Below, in pieces: positions 1-13,337 of a stretch of 64,000 bases of DNA. The DNA is taken from positions 1 through 64,000 of the forward strand of contig JAFEMH010005373.1 of assembly GCA_022495995.1 (NCBI GenBank). Reading direction: 5' to 3'. The position numbers were made by a program, and so were the translations under genes. The stretch comes from Adenophora triphylla var. japonica (taxonomy: Eukaryota; Streptophyta; Magnoliopsida; Asterales; Campanulaceae). Within the stretch, counting starts at the first letter, position 1, and every line of letters begins with the position of its first letter. The notes beneath the pieces were generated by a model. The model had not been told where the DNA came from. It was given only the letters and a program-made list of their open reading frames with translations, and did not search any database.

Positions 1-55
1 AAGATGCCAGATGCCGGGCGCGATTTCGCTGCCTCTCGGATCCAGGCTAATTTGA
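1..55 (+). repeat. 3' end of the 5' LTR of the first Tat-type element
   Basis: These bases align with 15418-15467, the end of the 3' LTR, apart from a few substitutions and small indels. The end is placed at TTTGA (51-55), opposite TTTCA at 15463-15467. Confidence 0.65.
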
Positions 56-56
56 T

Positions 57-75
57 TAAGCGACTCTATTTGAGG
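57..75 (+). promoter_or_regulatory. Degenerate primer-binding site of the first Tat-type element
   Basis: AAGCGACTCTATTTGAGGA lies just after the LTR end and resembles the better preserved site TGGCGACTCCGCTGGGGA of the nested Tat element (minus strand, 52065-52082). The shared core is GCGACTC. Sites of this kind in the Tat/Ogre lineage pair with the 3' end of a tRNA, reported as tRNA-Arg. This copy carries several substitutions. Confidence 0.4.
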
Positions 76-2356
76 ATATTTTGTTTTTAAAACTTTTAAA
101 CAAAACAAAAGATTTTTAAAACGATGATGAGGGTCAAACTTTCATTTTACCCCTTCCTTTATGCATTGTGTGTGTGCGCGTGCTTCGTTTTTATTTTACA
201 AAAAAATAAAAATACAAAAAAAATACATCAATATACATACGTGTGCATACATTTAAAATTCTTCAAAAACTTCTATTTTACTGAGAAAAGAAATTTTTAG
301 AGACAGCACGCTTCTGTATATTGCTGCCTCGGTTACACCGCACTCTACTCATGCTTCTTGCCTCATTTGATTTACACCGCACTTACGCTTTGCTCTGCCT
401 TCTTTGCCTCGGATACAACTTTGCACCTTACAACCACTTAGCCGGAGTAGTCTCAGTTGCTGTCCGTTTAGTCTTCCCTAGGCCTCTTGGTGCGCACGGG
501 ATCATTCGAGCATCCCATCCTAGCGGCGTCAACCTGCCGCGTTTGAGTCTTGAGTCACGCTCTGTCCGGACTAGGTTGGTTTTACCCGATCCGTGTAAAT
601 ACGACTGGATCACGTATACCCGTACCGGCCATTTAAAGTCGAAGCTGGGAACTCCAGATCCCTTGCTAGCAATGGCGATGTAAGGTCATGCTAAAATCTT
701 GACTGATCTTGATTTCGAAGCTACACCCGGACGATATTACGTCCCCGGATATACATCCGTACTTCTGAAGACACCATGTCATCAGCGCCTTTGATACGTC
801 GGCCCGTAGCGATACTGACCCGGCCAGCGCCTGCGTCCACGGAATCCCTTGCGCAAGCAAAATACGCAAAGAGAAGAGTCATCTCTTGAACATCTCGGCC
901 CGATCTTGACTTAGTGGCCGGCTTCAGTTCACTATTCGCATGTAAGCTAACGCATCAAAACGAACATGACAGGGCTCGGTCCTTAGCGAGTTCGATTTTT
1001 CTTTTAAAATTTAGTGGAAACCACTTGCGCTATAGGCGGACCCTCGCACAGGCTGCACATCCTGCAGGATGTCGAAATCTCGGTGCTGTGAGGGCTTATA
1101 GCCTTAGCGAGATGGTCTCAGCACTGACCCGGGATCTAGCATAGTTGCGAAAAAGAAAGAGCAATCTTTTCCAACCTACCTAGGATTACGAGAAAACATG
1201 TTTAAGTAAGAAATTAAAACAACAAAAAAAAATCAGAAAATAAAAGAAACGGAAACCGCATGCCACGTGAGCTTTCCACCCTTTTATCCCGTTGAAGGCC
1301 ATTCACGTGTCTAAACCTTGCCCGTCACCCCTCCCGGCGGAACCGAGTGGTTGAGAATACCCGGAACGCCGCACTTTTCGGTGCTCGAGGTCACGAAGGT
1401 CCGATAGCCCTTCCCGGTTCAACGGTTCGCGCGTCCAATACTCCCCGTGTACGGGATCGACGAGATAACAGTGAGGAAACGGAACCCCGCCCGCTAAGGA
1501 ATCTCCGGACAATGGAGGAGGTGCTTTGCACGAGCCTTGAAACCATCAAGAAGCGCCAAGAAGGAACGGCAAGCTGGATCGTCGACACCTTGCGTCTTCG
1601 AGCAGGTTGCGGTTCCCGGCAGGCAGAAGCGGAACCTTTGTTCTCATAGAAGAGACGAAGATATACCAACTCCCCGGTTTCTACGAAAGCTATCGAGCGG
1701 AGTCCCGCCTCCGCCAAGCTACGAGATCCCGGCAACGCAAAGCGGCTCATCGCTCAAGCTCCCTCTCGGGGCGTCGGTCAAGCGGGCTCAAACATGCCCG
1801 CCTCGGCACGGTCGGTTTCCCGGCCTCTGCGCACATCAGGCTCGGTACAGCGGCACACGCTCACGTGCTGCTCAGCGAGATCCCAATGCATCTCGGTATC
1901 CCCGATTCAATCCTTTGCACTCTATCTGAGCCTCGCAACCACAATCAAAAGTCCCCATTCTTACCGGGGACGGGCATCCAGAGCGGATATCCAGAGGCAT
2001 CTCCAAGTTTGCCACTGGTACAGTACGCGATTGGGGCTAACGAATCGTTTCCCAGGTTCCCAGGCCTTACAGCCCTTAAAGCCCCGGACCTGGCAATCAC
2101 GCGCCTGACTCAACTTCAACACACCGGGGTATGGGTTGGCCATACGCTCGACTACCTCCCAAGACTCCCGAATGGCGATCCCGTGTCAGACGATCCACCT
2201 CCATCTTCGGTTTCCGTCCACGAAAATGGTAACCCGCCTCGAACGGGGTACCGATCCTGCATGGCTTGGCTGATGGTGAACAAATGAAAAGACATGCAGA
2301 GGCAAGCTAGCTAGTTCTCGGAAAGGACTCCCTCACCTGCCTGCGATCCGAACAAA
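76..2356 (+). other. 5' untranslated and unassigned part of the first Tat-type element
   Basis: This begins AT-rich (76-310) and becomes GC-rich. No conserved domain was recognised. Short open stretches on both strands (for example 1607-2287 +) look like chance openings in GC-rich DNA. By position it should hold the leader and the N-terminal part of gag. Confidence 0.4.
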
Positions 2357-3110
2357 GTGGTCCCTCTCCCTCCAAAGTTCGGGATGCCGGAAATGGAAAA
2401 GAAGTTTGACAGAGCAAGAATGCCCGAAACCCGCATCGACACCTACGTCCTGGGTATGAGGAAGCGAAGGGGCAACCCCTCAGCGAGATGGCGGATCATT
2501 TTCGGCATTCCACTCAAATCCACGGCACTAAGGTGGTTCACCTCAATGTGAAGGCGAGAAAACCGCTCCACGTGGGATCGGATCGGTGAAATCTTCTGCA
2601 TGCGGAGAAGTATTGCGCCAATCTTGAATGGGAAGCAAACCGCCATGACACTGCGAAGCCGGCGAACAAAGGATGAAACGAACCGGTGGGCGAATTCTAC
2701 CACAGATGGAGGCCACTGGAAGCTAAGCGAGATAATGGATCCCACTTTCCCAGAAGAAGCGAGATGGACATCTTCCATTTCACGCCTCGGAAAGCCATCT
2801 TTGAGGACCTTGATCGTGACCACGCATTTACATATCCGGATCTCAGGTACCGCCCAATGAGTCACTTGGCGCCGGAAGGACAAAGATTTGAAAAGACCTC
2901 GAGTCTTCAAAGGTAACGGCGCAACCCTGCCTCATCTTACAGCTATCGAACAAACACAGCAACTTCAACTCCTGCCCCGACCAAAGGAAAGGAAACGGCG
3001 GAACAGACGATTACTACATTCGGAACGGAGCTCGGGTGCAAACCGCGATCAAAGCGGCCCCGAAGATATGCAACCCCCTCGCTACACAGTTCCGGCATTT
3101 AGGTGATAAC
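2357..3110 (+). pseudogene. gag relic of the first Tat-type element
   Basis: Structural capsid polyprotein relic. The stretch 2357-2551 reads with the signature of Tat-lineage gag: a MPEMEKKFDRA segment, a YVLGM segment and then TALRWFTSM, the typical capsid helix segment before the long loop. Stop codons follow directly, and the similarity resumes in other frames: GEFYHRW at about 2689 (compare the FREYAQRW-type segment of the family), then a weaker stretch to about 2916. No intact zinc knuckle was found. The protein would package element RNA in virus-like particles if intact. It is clearly non-functional here. Family assignment is from recognised motifs only. Confidence 0.6.
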
Positions 3111-3839
3111 TGGAAATGCCCTTGGGTCAAAGTATGTTGAAGCTTTGGTGAAGCGAAATCTTCTCAAGTAACCACTCGAGAATTTCCAGCATGAAGACCT
3201 GAGCCAACTGTGGATATGCAAGCGAACAACTGCCAGCCTTCCTGGCCCCACCCCGGCCGCGCCACAGAGCAATTGCCTTCGTACTCAGCGAGGTGGTCGG
3301 GGGCGCCATTTCTCATTGAGAGGAAAATTGGGCGCCCCAGTGGTCCCATTACCATCGGAAATCCATTCCCTTGAGGAACAGAAGTGGGTAAACTCAGTAG
3401 CCTTTGATGGAAACTCCAAGCGAGAAGCGGACCCCACACGCAATTTCCGAAACCGTCGGCATGCTTTGTCCCGCTTATGGCCGGGAGGCAGTGAAGCACC
3501 AGGAAGTCAAGAGATCTCGTGACCAGGGGAATTAGGCAATTAAACGCCCAAGAACTATTGTCTCCCTACGATCTTTGCTGACCAACGGCATGCATCACGA
3601 ATGGATGGATCGAACGTTCCCCGAGAAGAGTTGGCTGAGTCAGCGGTAGCACGGGAAGGCGGTTGTAGCATTCACGAGACGATGACTTACCAATATGTGA
3701 GGAATGTCGGCCTCATGAAGCCCCTCCTGCATCCTCATAAAGATAAGAGATGTTTCTTCCTCCCGAACGTCTTGATTGATATGCTCATGAGTCAACATCA
3801 GTCGCTTTTGGGCACATTGAAAGCGACTCCGCATCGACC

Positions 3840-4150
3840 GTTCTCGATAAGGCCTTCACACTCGGGTAATCAGAGCCTACGACTCAACACTTTGCACGAC
3901 CTTGATCGTAGGAGTCATCAATTTGAGGATCCAATTCGAGAGCGTACAACTAGAGTGGGTGGTAGAGTTCCAAGTACGTGGAAATCAAACCAGCCTTCTA
4001 CGCTTTGTTGGGACGGCCTTGGATACGTCGGATGAAAGCAATGTCATCTACTCTTCACCAGTACGTGAAAATTCATCCCAATGCCAGCGGAGCGTCGAAG
4101 TGATCCGCGGAAGCGGTACAATGGCAAGTGCTTGGCCCAGCAAGCTATGA
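3840..4150 (+). pseudogene. Aspartic protease relic of the first Tat-type element
   Basis: The + strand frame around 3902-4110 contains an LRIQFESVQL-like segment and, in a shifted frame, a segment resembling the end of Tat-type retroviral-like proteases (a degraded LLGRPWI-type stretch near 4000-4030). The catalytic D-S/T-G triplet is not convincingly preserved. The domain would process the gag-pol polyprotein. Frameshifts occur on both sides. The call rests on order (after gag, before integrase) plus weak motif similarity. Confidence 0.35.
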
Positions 4151-5514
4151 CCCGGAAGAAGGTCGGAGCATGACCCGAATACTCTTCTCCGAGATGATTA
4201 CTCCTACCACTGTCCGCTACGAAGTGAGATCCGCACATCCACTTTCTAAGCCGCATGACAGTGAAGATCGAAGAACTCATGGAGTCCCGGGATAGACAAC
4301 ACTCACGACATATACATTGTGAAGAATGCTTGAGAGAGGATCAAGAGATGGATACCCTAATGGAGATTGATCGAGGTAGACCGCTTACTTCGCAGAAAAC
4401 CTCTCTTGCAAACGGCTCATCGCAGATCCCCGGTGCTGAAGACATGACCCTCTGGCCCAGAAAGCACTCCTCGGATCTCTTACGGGGACAGCCGTATCAG
4501 CGGCTTAGTTCAATTCCAACATTCCGGTGTCCGACCTGGACGAACGGTGGCGCAACCTCCTCCAAGGCTTAATCGAGGAGGAAGGAGATATAGCGTAATG
4601 TCCGCTCGAATCGAGACGCATTGTAAAAAAACGTCGTCAGCCCAGATCCAGAGATAAAGAAGCGAGATTCTATGAAAGTGATCAACATCGGCAAAAATCC
4701 ATCTCACGAGATCGGCGAATGCTTCGCCCTCACCTAGAATGTGTGGCCCTCGGCGACTTACATCGCCGGGCCCCCGGGGCCCAGGTAGCGGCCCAGTGTG
4801 GAGGGACATCATCGGGGGAGCGGCCAAAAACCTCCGCGATGCGGTTTGAAATCGGAACCGCATGCAAGCTACTTTCCGGGACTCGTACCAGGGAAGATTG
4901 GCCACCCCGAACCCGGCACCACTCCCTCTAGAGCTCTGACCATCCGAGAGTAATGAAGCTTTGGTCCGATCCACCAAGTAAGCCTATAGTCTAACTTCGA
5001 GTCTTGTTGTACGTGTATTCACATCTTTTTGAGTCTTTTGACGGCTTTACGCCCGACGATTGTAGATCTTTGATCAGCGATATGCAGTCTTCGCGCTTTC
5101 AATAAAAGGTCCGACCTTCCTAAAAAAAAAAAAAAAAAACCATTTCATTGCATCTTTAACAAATGATGATATTAACTAATCAAAACAAGTTAATAACAAT
5201 TCATCTATACAAAAGGCAAACACATTAACTAAATAAATGCATCAAGCAAACATTTAAGCATGTTGTCAAAACGAGAGAAAAACCGGGCCCAAGGCGCGAG
5301 AGAGGTTTTAATCACAACGATTTGCAAGATTCTTTGAAGAGCGAAGAGACGCAAGTCAGAGCGCCATTTCCGGCCTGACACACCGGATCTTCCATTACCT
5401 CGGAACGGAAGCCACCTTCGTAGAGCAAGGAAGACCCACACACGGGGGGGTGAAACCAAAGACTATCACAGCTACTAAACCGCCTTGACCTCTCGGCTTA
5501 CGTCATCCTCGGGG
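4151..5514 (+). other. Unassigned interior of the first Tat-type element, with an AATAAA plus A-tract
   Basis: Reverse transcriptase should lie here, but no YxDD box or other RT block was recognised, so it is deleted or too decayed. The visible landmark is AATAAA at 5101-5106 followed by an 18-A run at 5122-5139. Confidence 0.4.
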
Positions 5515-6710
5515 ACATGTTATACAAGAAACGCTACCACGGGCCACTCCTACGCTTCGTAATGCACAGAAGAAGCAAACAAGTTCATGAACGAGAAGTC
5601 CTGATAGGCTTGCGGTCCCCGCATGAACGCATGAGCCTGATCTGCAAATCATTCTCGGGATGGGCTACTCTTTGGATCTCCATGGAGAGCGGTGCATCCA
5701 CTTTGTCCGAAGAGCTGTGACAAAGAACGGCGGTTCTCCAACCTCAATCATCTGCCACCCACGATCTCTCTTGCATGACTACACCTTGGCCCTTTGCCAC
5801 TTGGGGAATTGACGTCATCGGGAAAATTGCTCCGCCCGAGGCGGCGCGGTCGCGAATTCATGCGTAGCCATCGGCTACTTCACCCAGAATGGAGTCGAAG
5901 CCAAGTCCTACAAGGTACTGCATGCCTCCAAGAAAGTCGCGCATTTCCTCGAGGAAAACATCATATGCCGATACGGCATCCCAAATGTGGTCATAATCGG
6001 ACAACGGCTCCTGCCCGAAGGGAGGTCGACGAGGCTAGCAGGCCCGAATTCAAGATCCCATAACGTCTAAAATCTTCTCCCTGCAGGCCGCGAAGCAAAG
6101 CGGCGCCGTGGAAAGCCAGCAAACCACTTGAACGAATCATCCGAAAAATGACCACCCGAGGACGAGATTGGCCCAGCTGCGCCTTGCACTTTGGGGCTAC
6201 CGCTGTCAGTCGGAAACGACCACGGGAGAAACCCCGTTTGCCACGACATACGGGATGGAAGCGGTCCTTCCCGTCGAGCTGGAAATTCCCTCGCTCCGAG
6301 TCTTGCGCTGGAAAACGGCATCAACGAAGTCGAATGGCTCGAAGCCGACATGGCCAATTGGCTGCACGCACAGACGAGCGACGGCCCAAAGGCCATGGAA
6401 CACGTCCGAGCCTATCATGGCAGGATGGCTTCTGGCTTTCTGACAAGAAAGTCAAATCCGGAGACATCAGGGGAAGGTGACCTTGTACTCAAAGAAAAGC
6501 CTCCCAGCTCGAATGACCCAGCTTTGGGAAAATGGGAACCCACGTGGATCGGCCCTTTCATTGGTTCAAAGATCTTCTCATCAGCGCCATGAAGCTAACG
6601 GACCTAGACGGCAATCCCCTTCGCGAACCCCGGTCAACGGAAGCAAACTTCGCGAGATACTTCGCCTAAGAAGAGCAGTTTGTGCATCTCTTGGCACTCC
6701 ATTGTAGTGT
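5515..6710 (+). pseudogene. Integrase relic (zinc-binding, core and C-terminal parts) of the first Tat-type element
   Basis: The integrase would insert element cDNA into chromosomes. Segments in order on + are: a zinc-finger-region relic at 5515-5720 (YHGPLLRFV, then a worn CGPHMNA-type stretch in another frame); a core relic at about 5790-6080 (IGYFTQNGVEAKSYKVLHASK, then HFLEENIICRYGIPNVV); and a C-terminal part at 6168-6600 (ETTTGETPFATTYGMEAVLPVELEIPS, EHVRAYHGRMAS, KWEPTWIGPF). The match ends near 6665 at the expected polyprotein end. Several frameshifts and stops separate the pieces, and the second catalytic Asp and the Glu lie in damaged sequence. The identification as Tat-type integrase is firm from motif order. 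Confidence 0.75.
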
Positions 6711-9550
6711 CGGGCCTACGCGGAGCTGAGCCCTCTAGTCCGGGAGACGTAGAGCGGCCTTAAGTGGTCCCGGTCTAAAAATACCTGAAAAGTCAAAAGT
6801 TTGAATGTCAATCAAGACCTCCATCAAGCTCACTTTTCAAGAACACGCCCCAGGCGAGTCACCTTGACCAAGTCAAACGGCGGCGGCAACATCAAGGACA
6901 TCAGGGTCACTCGGCATCAAAACGGCCCGGCTCGTATGCGCCTTCCAAGCCGAGGGCTTGTCTTCGCCCTCACGCGCTTCAAAAAAAAAAAAAAAAGAGC
7001 TCGACGAGGCTCACAAAAAAAATATAAAAAAAAAGAGAGCTCGAGCAAGGGCTCACAAAAAAAAAAGCTCACAAAAAAAAACAAAAGAAGCTCAAGCGAA
7101 GGCGAAATTGAGGTCGAGAGCAGAAGCGCCAACGAAAGGGCAAGGAAGCTACGAAAAAGACCGTCGGAACGACTTGTCGGGGGAGCATTCAACCTCTCGG
7201 CCAAGCACAAAGCCTCGGCAAAGGGGATTGCCGTCGGGACGGGGCCCGCCCGGTCATAAATGCAACGAAAAGTCCCAGATGGACGCCGACAAAGTGCAAC
7301 GAAGCAAAGGCAAACAAAAGATCTTGCGTCTCGATAAAGCTTTAAAAGTAAATCACAAATCACTAACGGTTACAACATTTCTTGATGAGTTCAAGCACGG
7401 TCTACTCTCAAGTTCACAGACATGCTAAAAGGACTGACTTAATACATTTAACTAATAATGTGTTTGCAAATACGGATGAATGGATACCTAGGAGGTCATT
7501 CCGCGCCATCTGCGCTTGTCCCCTCGCCATTCTTTCCTTTCTTCCCTCGTCCCGTGAGTCTTCTTTCGCTCCACGTGAACCAACTGCGTCTCTCGTCAGA
7601 GATGCAGGGGTCCTCCCGTAGAGTCAAACAATCCGAGTAGCTCTCGGGGCTTCATTCGCCCCGTGCTTCGGCTCGGATCTCCTCCTGAGTGCGTAAAGAG
7701 GACCTCTCCTGTCGGTCGGTCAACTCTAGTCTCGTAGTCAAACAAAGTGTCTCCGTCACATCAAAGGGTCGAGACCGGGCTTGGAACTCCTAAGGCAATA
7801 GCTACTACGGCGGGTCCCGAGAATCGCTACACGCACGCTCTCCAGACCACTTGGGACTGCCCTTGGCAACTGCTGCTCATACCGAGGCCGGATGCGAGTC
7901 GTCATACGACGCTCCCAGACGTCTAAGGAGTACCACGGGGAGGGAAGCGGAATACTTCCATTACCCTCGGAAAATACAAGAAGGCACTGAAATTTGCCTA
8001 CAAAGAGGAACTACCTCCGCGGTAGCAAGGTCGTCCCGGCCAATGACAAAGGCTCTGGCTTCATCCCCTGACGCAGGGAAACAAGCGACGGAATATAGAA
8101 GGAGGACCAAGACAAACTTTGGAACTCGACAACGTAGGACCCTTCTGCAGATCCCTCACGGTCTCAAATCCTCCCGGATCGGAACCCACCGGCGGATCGA
8201 TGCGTACCAGTGTGCCATCCATCTCTCCGGGCGGGCCGATCCATATCCCGACACGAAAGGTCGGCGAGCAAATGACCACGGGCTAACGACGTCGGAGCCT
8301 CGGGACATGGCACTGAAGTCTCTCTCGCAGCCACAAGGTGAGCAAAGCGGGGCTTCCCCCTCTCATAAAACCGATCCCCGGTTCGCCGGACGGTCGATAC
8401 CATGAAGAGTCTCCCCCGGCCTGACGGAGACCCATATCCTCCATTAACTGCAGTGCCTGCCACATCTAGAAAAGCTTGCCATCACAAATGCCAAGAGGCC
8501 GGCCGAAAAAGCGTCGCCATCACGCACAAGGCAAATACATCCCAAGAGACGTCACTCTCATCATCGGCCATGAACCGCTCAGGCGGCTCGAAATGTCGAT
8601 ATGACCGAATCAAGGATAAATCCTGCACTCTTCCAACGAATTACGAAGAAAATCTTCACTTGCGCGCGTGACACCTGTGAAAAGGACGAGATGGCCTCCG
8701 CCTCCGGTCCTCGTAAAATAAAATCCTCAAAGTGGGCACCATTTCATTGTAGGAGAAAACATTACACGTGCCTCCTAACATAGAACTTCGCGGCGGCCCA
8801 TAAGCAAATAAAATCGGGGAATTTGACTAAACAAAAGAAAAGAGGGATATGAAAAGAGAAACCTTACCTCGAGGCCACGTCTACGATGCCTCGTCGGCGC
8901 CGCATCCGCGTTTTCAGCGCTCGAGAGTGTGCTTGCCTCTCTGAAAGCCTCGGCAAAATTCTAGGGACGTACGAAGAATCCATGGCAAAAATGGATCCTA
9001 AGAAAATGGGGAAGAAAGCTCGAAAATGGGCGAAATGGGGAAATGAGGAAGAACCGGACTCTGGAAAGCATTTATGTCCTTCCCAGCAAGGTTGGTCCCG
9101 TGCGGACCTCTTTGCATGCTAAGTATGTCGTACGGACCTCCTTGCAACGGGAACCCATTTCCCCGACAAGTCCGGACATCGCGCTCGGAGAACCTTGCTC
9201 AAAGCTGAGCAGAGTCGGCCAAGCCATTCCAGGAACATACCTTTACCCTTGAAAGCGCCTCGCGGCTCACGTGGCATCGGCCATAAAAAATAATAATAGC
9301 AACAATTTCTAGGACAATTCGGGAATCACAAAATTGACATTACATCTTAAAATAAAATCTTTGCTTTGCCATGCAAATACATGTGTTTATTACAGTACCA
9401 ATAAATGTACGATGCTAAACAAAAAGAAAAAGAAGATATGGAAAAGAGTCGGAAAGCAAATGAATACTGTCGGGAATCCTCGGCATCATCATCCTCGCAG
9501 GTCCTCAACGAGAAAAGTCGGGCATCCCGGCGAACTCGCTGAAATCCGGT
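6711..9550 (+). other. 3' untranslated part of the first Tat-type element, no gene recognised
   Basis: This holds A-rich low-complexity DNA at 6979-7090 and otherwise GC-rich sequence with chance open frames. Two copies of the GTRCGGACCTCYTTGC motif that also repeats in the 3' LTR lie at about 9096-9150. Confidence 0.4.
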
Positions 9551-9589
9551 CCTCGTGTCGGAATGCAGGGCACCACGCCTGGAGCTCGC

Positions 9590-10720
9590 TCGAAAAGTAC
9601 TCGAAGGATCAAATCCTCTCGGGATCAAAATGAACTCCTCGAGAGACCCTCGCCTGTGCGCCATGCGGAGGCATCAAGCATCCCCGAAAGGAGGGTCCCT
9701 CGGAGCCACGGGAAGCACTGCGGCCATCTTTGCCCAGAAGACCCGCTCCCAGGCATCCATGCTATACGCCCATCTTACCTCGGGAGTCCTCTGCTGCGGC
9801 TCAGGCTCGGCTCACAGGCGGAGGAACGTCTGAGTGCCTCGAAGGCATAGGCTCGTCTCCGGATCACGCGTCGCGAGACCGGCGATGGTGAGCTTCTTGG
9901 TCCATCTTCTTAGCGCGAGCCCGGCCACGTAGCGGCGAGTCGGCATATCGTAGGCTCTCCCAGGGACACACGACAAACGCCAAGAAAACGCTCGGCAATA
10001 CGAGTTATACTCAGCAAACAAAAGAAAAATGGAGAAAGATGCCAAGATGGAAAAAGTAAGCACACTCGCGTCATCGGGGTCCGCTCGTATGCGGCGGCGA
10101 GCTGCTCGAGCGAAGTCTGAGCAACCTCCTCCTCGTCAGATCCCCGCGGACGTATGTGAAATCCGGCCCGAAGGCAGAACCTCCCGAGGGGAGCTGCGGC
10201 CCGGCCTCTCTCTCGCGCCGATTACTGCGGCGTCCTCGGCTTCCTCCTCACGAAGGCCCGTGCTCCTCTCGTAAATGAACTCCTCGGCGCAGAGCAGCGA
10301 GGGCGCGGAAATCGAGCACGTCTCGGGAATCAAGCATCCCGGAGGGTCCCTCGGAGCCACGGGAAGCACACGGGGCCATCTTTGCCGGAAGACCCCGCTC
10401 TCCCCAGGATACATGGTCGTCAAGTCGAAGCCTCGCGGCATCTTGGCTCCATCGCTGTCACCTCGGGAGCCCCTCAGGAACTCTAAATCCCCCTGCGAGC
10501 CCACGGGAGAACAAACGAACCTCAGGTGTATCTCTCCGGGACGCTCGCACATCCCAAGTAGGCGATGGTGAGCTTCCCCTCATGGGTCCTCCTCTTCCTC
10601 GCTCGAGCCCGGCCCGACGTAGCGAGGTGCCTTGTGGCGGCCTCTCTATCCTCGAGAAAAGCCTTTGGAAAACGCTCATAAAACCGCACACACTCGTGAC
10701 AAAAACGAGAAGGCTCGGTG
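9590..10720. repeat. Diverged tandem duplication, about 0.65-0.68 kb unit
   Basis: The block at about 9620-9960 recurs in the same order at about 10270-10640. Shared landmarks are AAATGAACTCCTCG (9628 and 10273), GGAGGGTCCCTCGGAGCC (9690 and 10340), GGCCATCTTTGCC (9722 and 10373) and GGCGATGGTGAGCTTC (9881 and 10561). Indels separate the copies. Both could derive from a minus-strand open frame, which would fit the antisense ORF known from Tat-lineage elements, but no intact frame remains. Confidence 0.6.
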
Positions 10721-12200
10721 CAAAGACAATGGAGAATGGCCGGTTGCTAAATCAAAAAAGCGGTAAACTCGCCTCCCAAGCAAGAGTCGAAACGAGGCCA
10801 GGCGCGCCCCGGCTAATCTACCGGTCAAGAAGTAGAGCTCGGCCACGCCTCGCCCCGTAGCAATGTGACCCTAGCATCCGGGTCAATCAGCTCTCCCAGC
10901 AAAGGGAGGCTGCGGTCGCGTGGTTCGGAAACAGTCTCGGGCCGGTCATACCACGAAGGAGCGCGCCTGCAGTGCTCACGTGATCACACAGTAAGGTCCC
11001 CGGATGTAGGCCCATGCGCCGTGATCCTCGGCTCAGCGTCGCTATCTGACATCCCCGAGCCCTGCGAGACGGCTCCCGGCCCGGCTCGAGATGAGCCCAT
11101 CATCGAGATCATGTCTCAGCATCAGGCCCTCCGGACAAAATGACGGTGATCGCAAAATTGCGTCAACGCCTCTCCCGGCTCGGATGGAAGGTGTGGGTGG
11201 TATCCCACCGGTACTCGAAAGGCCAAGGAAGCGCTCTTGTTCTTCCTCGATCGAAATACCCGGGTTCTCCGAACACACCGGACGAGCTCAACGGACCTCA
11301 GGGACTCGGCCACAAAGTCACGAAATATCGAGCATCCGCGCCTGGCTCACCCGGCCTCGGCGATCCCGAGTCTTCATCCTCGGCCTTCCCGGCCATAAGC
11401 CCGCATCTGCGGGTAAACCTGTGAGGCGTCAATCACGGTACTTAATATGGCCCATATAACTATCACAAAAACACATAGGCACATAATTTTCTCATCACAT
11501 ATAATTTTTCAAGCATAACCCGTCTAAAAAACACGGCACATGATACACATTTTCACAATGCGCATAAAAGCGACAAAAATACACATAAACCATGCATCGG
11601 CACAAAACCAGGCCAGTAACGTCGAAGCGCAATTAAACCACATAGTTCTAAAAAAATGGCACATCATGGAGCGAATTTTCCCCACGGGTCCGTCGACGAA
11701 AACACGGCAGACACATATGCATAAGGGTCACATCCTTCCCGGCACACACCTCACTCCGTCACGAAAACCGGCAGCATGTCACATTTTTCACAAAAATTAT
11801 CACTACGACAAATTTTCTCATAATGTACATACATAAATAGCGGGTACAAAACACAAAGCATGCAATTCATTAGATAGGCCTTTATTTTCACAAATAAGAG
11901 CTAATCTACACATTTACGCAAAATACACATACCACAATTTTTACATGTCCATTTTCAACAATTCATCAAGAATTTCACAAAAGGCATAAAATAATAACAT
12001 TCAAAAAAATCGAAAAACTAAACCTAGTTCTAGCATTCAAAAATCGGCGAGGGAATCAAACGGAGCGATTTCTTACCTCCCGGCCAAGTTCATGAGCGAC
12101 GATTGTGCACCCTCCGGATTCGGATACAAGACATCACGGGTTCTTCGAAGATGGAGCAGACAGATCAATTCCTTTGAAGCTCATCCGTTGCTCGGCCGCA
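10721..12200 (+). other. 3' untranslated part of the first Tat-type element, nothing recognised
   Basis: GC-rich until about 11440, then AT-rich to 12060. No domain, RNA gene or repeat with a clear period was seen. Confidence 0.35.
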
Positions 12201-12209
12201 CTTCTTGGC

Positions 12210-13260
12210 GTTGACTGACGACTTCAATCCCCGGCCGTCGGCGTAAGAAATTCCAAGCAAAAAATCTGGCGGTTAACAATGGAGCTTTTTCTCTCGCCAC
12301 TCGCTCAACGGCAATTCAATCCCCGGCGATCAAAGCGTAAGACCGGCACTACGCCCACTTCAACGGCGGCAAATCAACCAGGCCGTGGCCCGTAAGGCCC
12401 GATGAGATCCTCGCCCACTTCACGGCCAAATTCAACTTTCACCGGCCGTCAAGCGTAGGCCGGGTCTTCGCCACCACGCGCAATTCCAATCCCGGCCGTC
12501 AAGCTGTAGACCAGTCCTCGCCCACTTAACGGCAATTCAATCCCCCAGCTGATCAGCGTAAGACCGGACCTGCGCCCAGGCATGACGGCAAATCAACCAC
12601 CGGCCAGTAGGCGTAAGACCGGTCCTCGCCCACTCAACGCTTGAACTTCCAGCCACCGCCCAGCTCAACGGCAATTCAAGAAGGAGCCAACACCTCCCAG
12701 CACTGAATTCGAGGCCGTCAACGAGATGCCTCGGCAAAGCCACGGCCATTGTCAGCGGCAATTCAAGAAAGACTGAGCACCTCCCGGCTGGACAAATGTC
12801 GAGAGCCTGAAGACGCCTCCAGACCGGCTCAGCAGACAACTCGGACCCAGCGGCTCCCGAGGTCAAAGTCATCTTCCAACGGGAAAGGGCCCTACCTGAG
12901 GTCATGCGTCCCAAACAACAATTCAAGCACGGCCCATCAACGTAAAAGCCGGGTCCTCGCCCTTGGCCCGACGCGGTCTGGCTTACGGCCATCGAAAGTA
13001 AGCTTGAGCTCCTCCCCGACAAGTCGAAAGGGAAAGTCATGCGAAGTTTGCGCATATCCCAGGCCCAGCACCGGCCATCATCCTTGCCCGCATTTCCAGC
13101 GGTAAGAAACAAGCACAGAGAAAGCCTGAAAAGACGACACCTCCGTCTGAGTACAAGTCTGAGCACGAAGCGCCTCACGAAACGCCAAATGGGAAGCAAT
13201 CACCGGAGTCAGTCATCCTTGCCTTCAACGGCGGCGCAAGCACCGGCCGAAAGTCGGGAG
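12210..13260. repeat. Degenerate tandem repeat, unit about 58 bp
   Basis: The cycle GGCAATTCAATC / CCGGCCGTCAAGCGTAAG / ACCGGTCCTCGCCCACT recurs with 52-65 bp spacing from about 12230 to 12670, and in weaker form to about 13260. Confidence 0.6.
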
Positions 13261-13337
13261 TCAAGTCCAACCTTCTACTCGGCGGCAAAAACAAGGCATA
13301 CGCCTCTCGAAGCACTGAGCGGCCACCGCCTCCTGAA

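Noticed and set aside
1303..2287. Open frames of 100-226 codons on both strands in GC-rich DNA
   Set aside because: Both strands and several frames are open at once, composition is GC-rich, and no domain was recognised; they are chance openings in a decayed element.
6801..7428. Lysine- and serine-rich open frames
   Set aside because: They are translations of A-rich low-complexity DNA.
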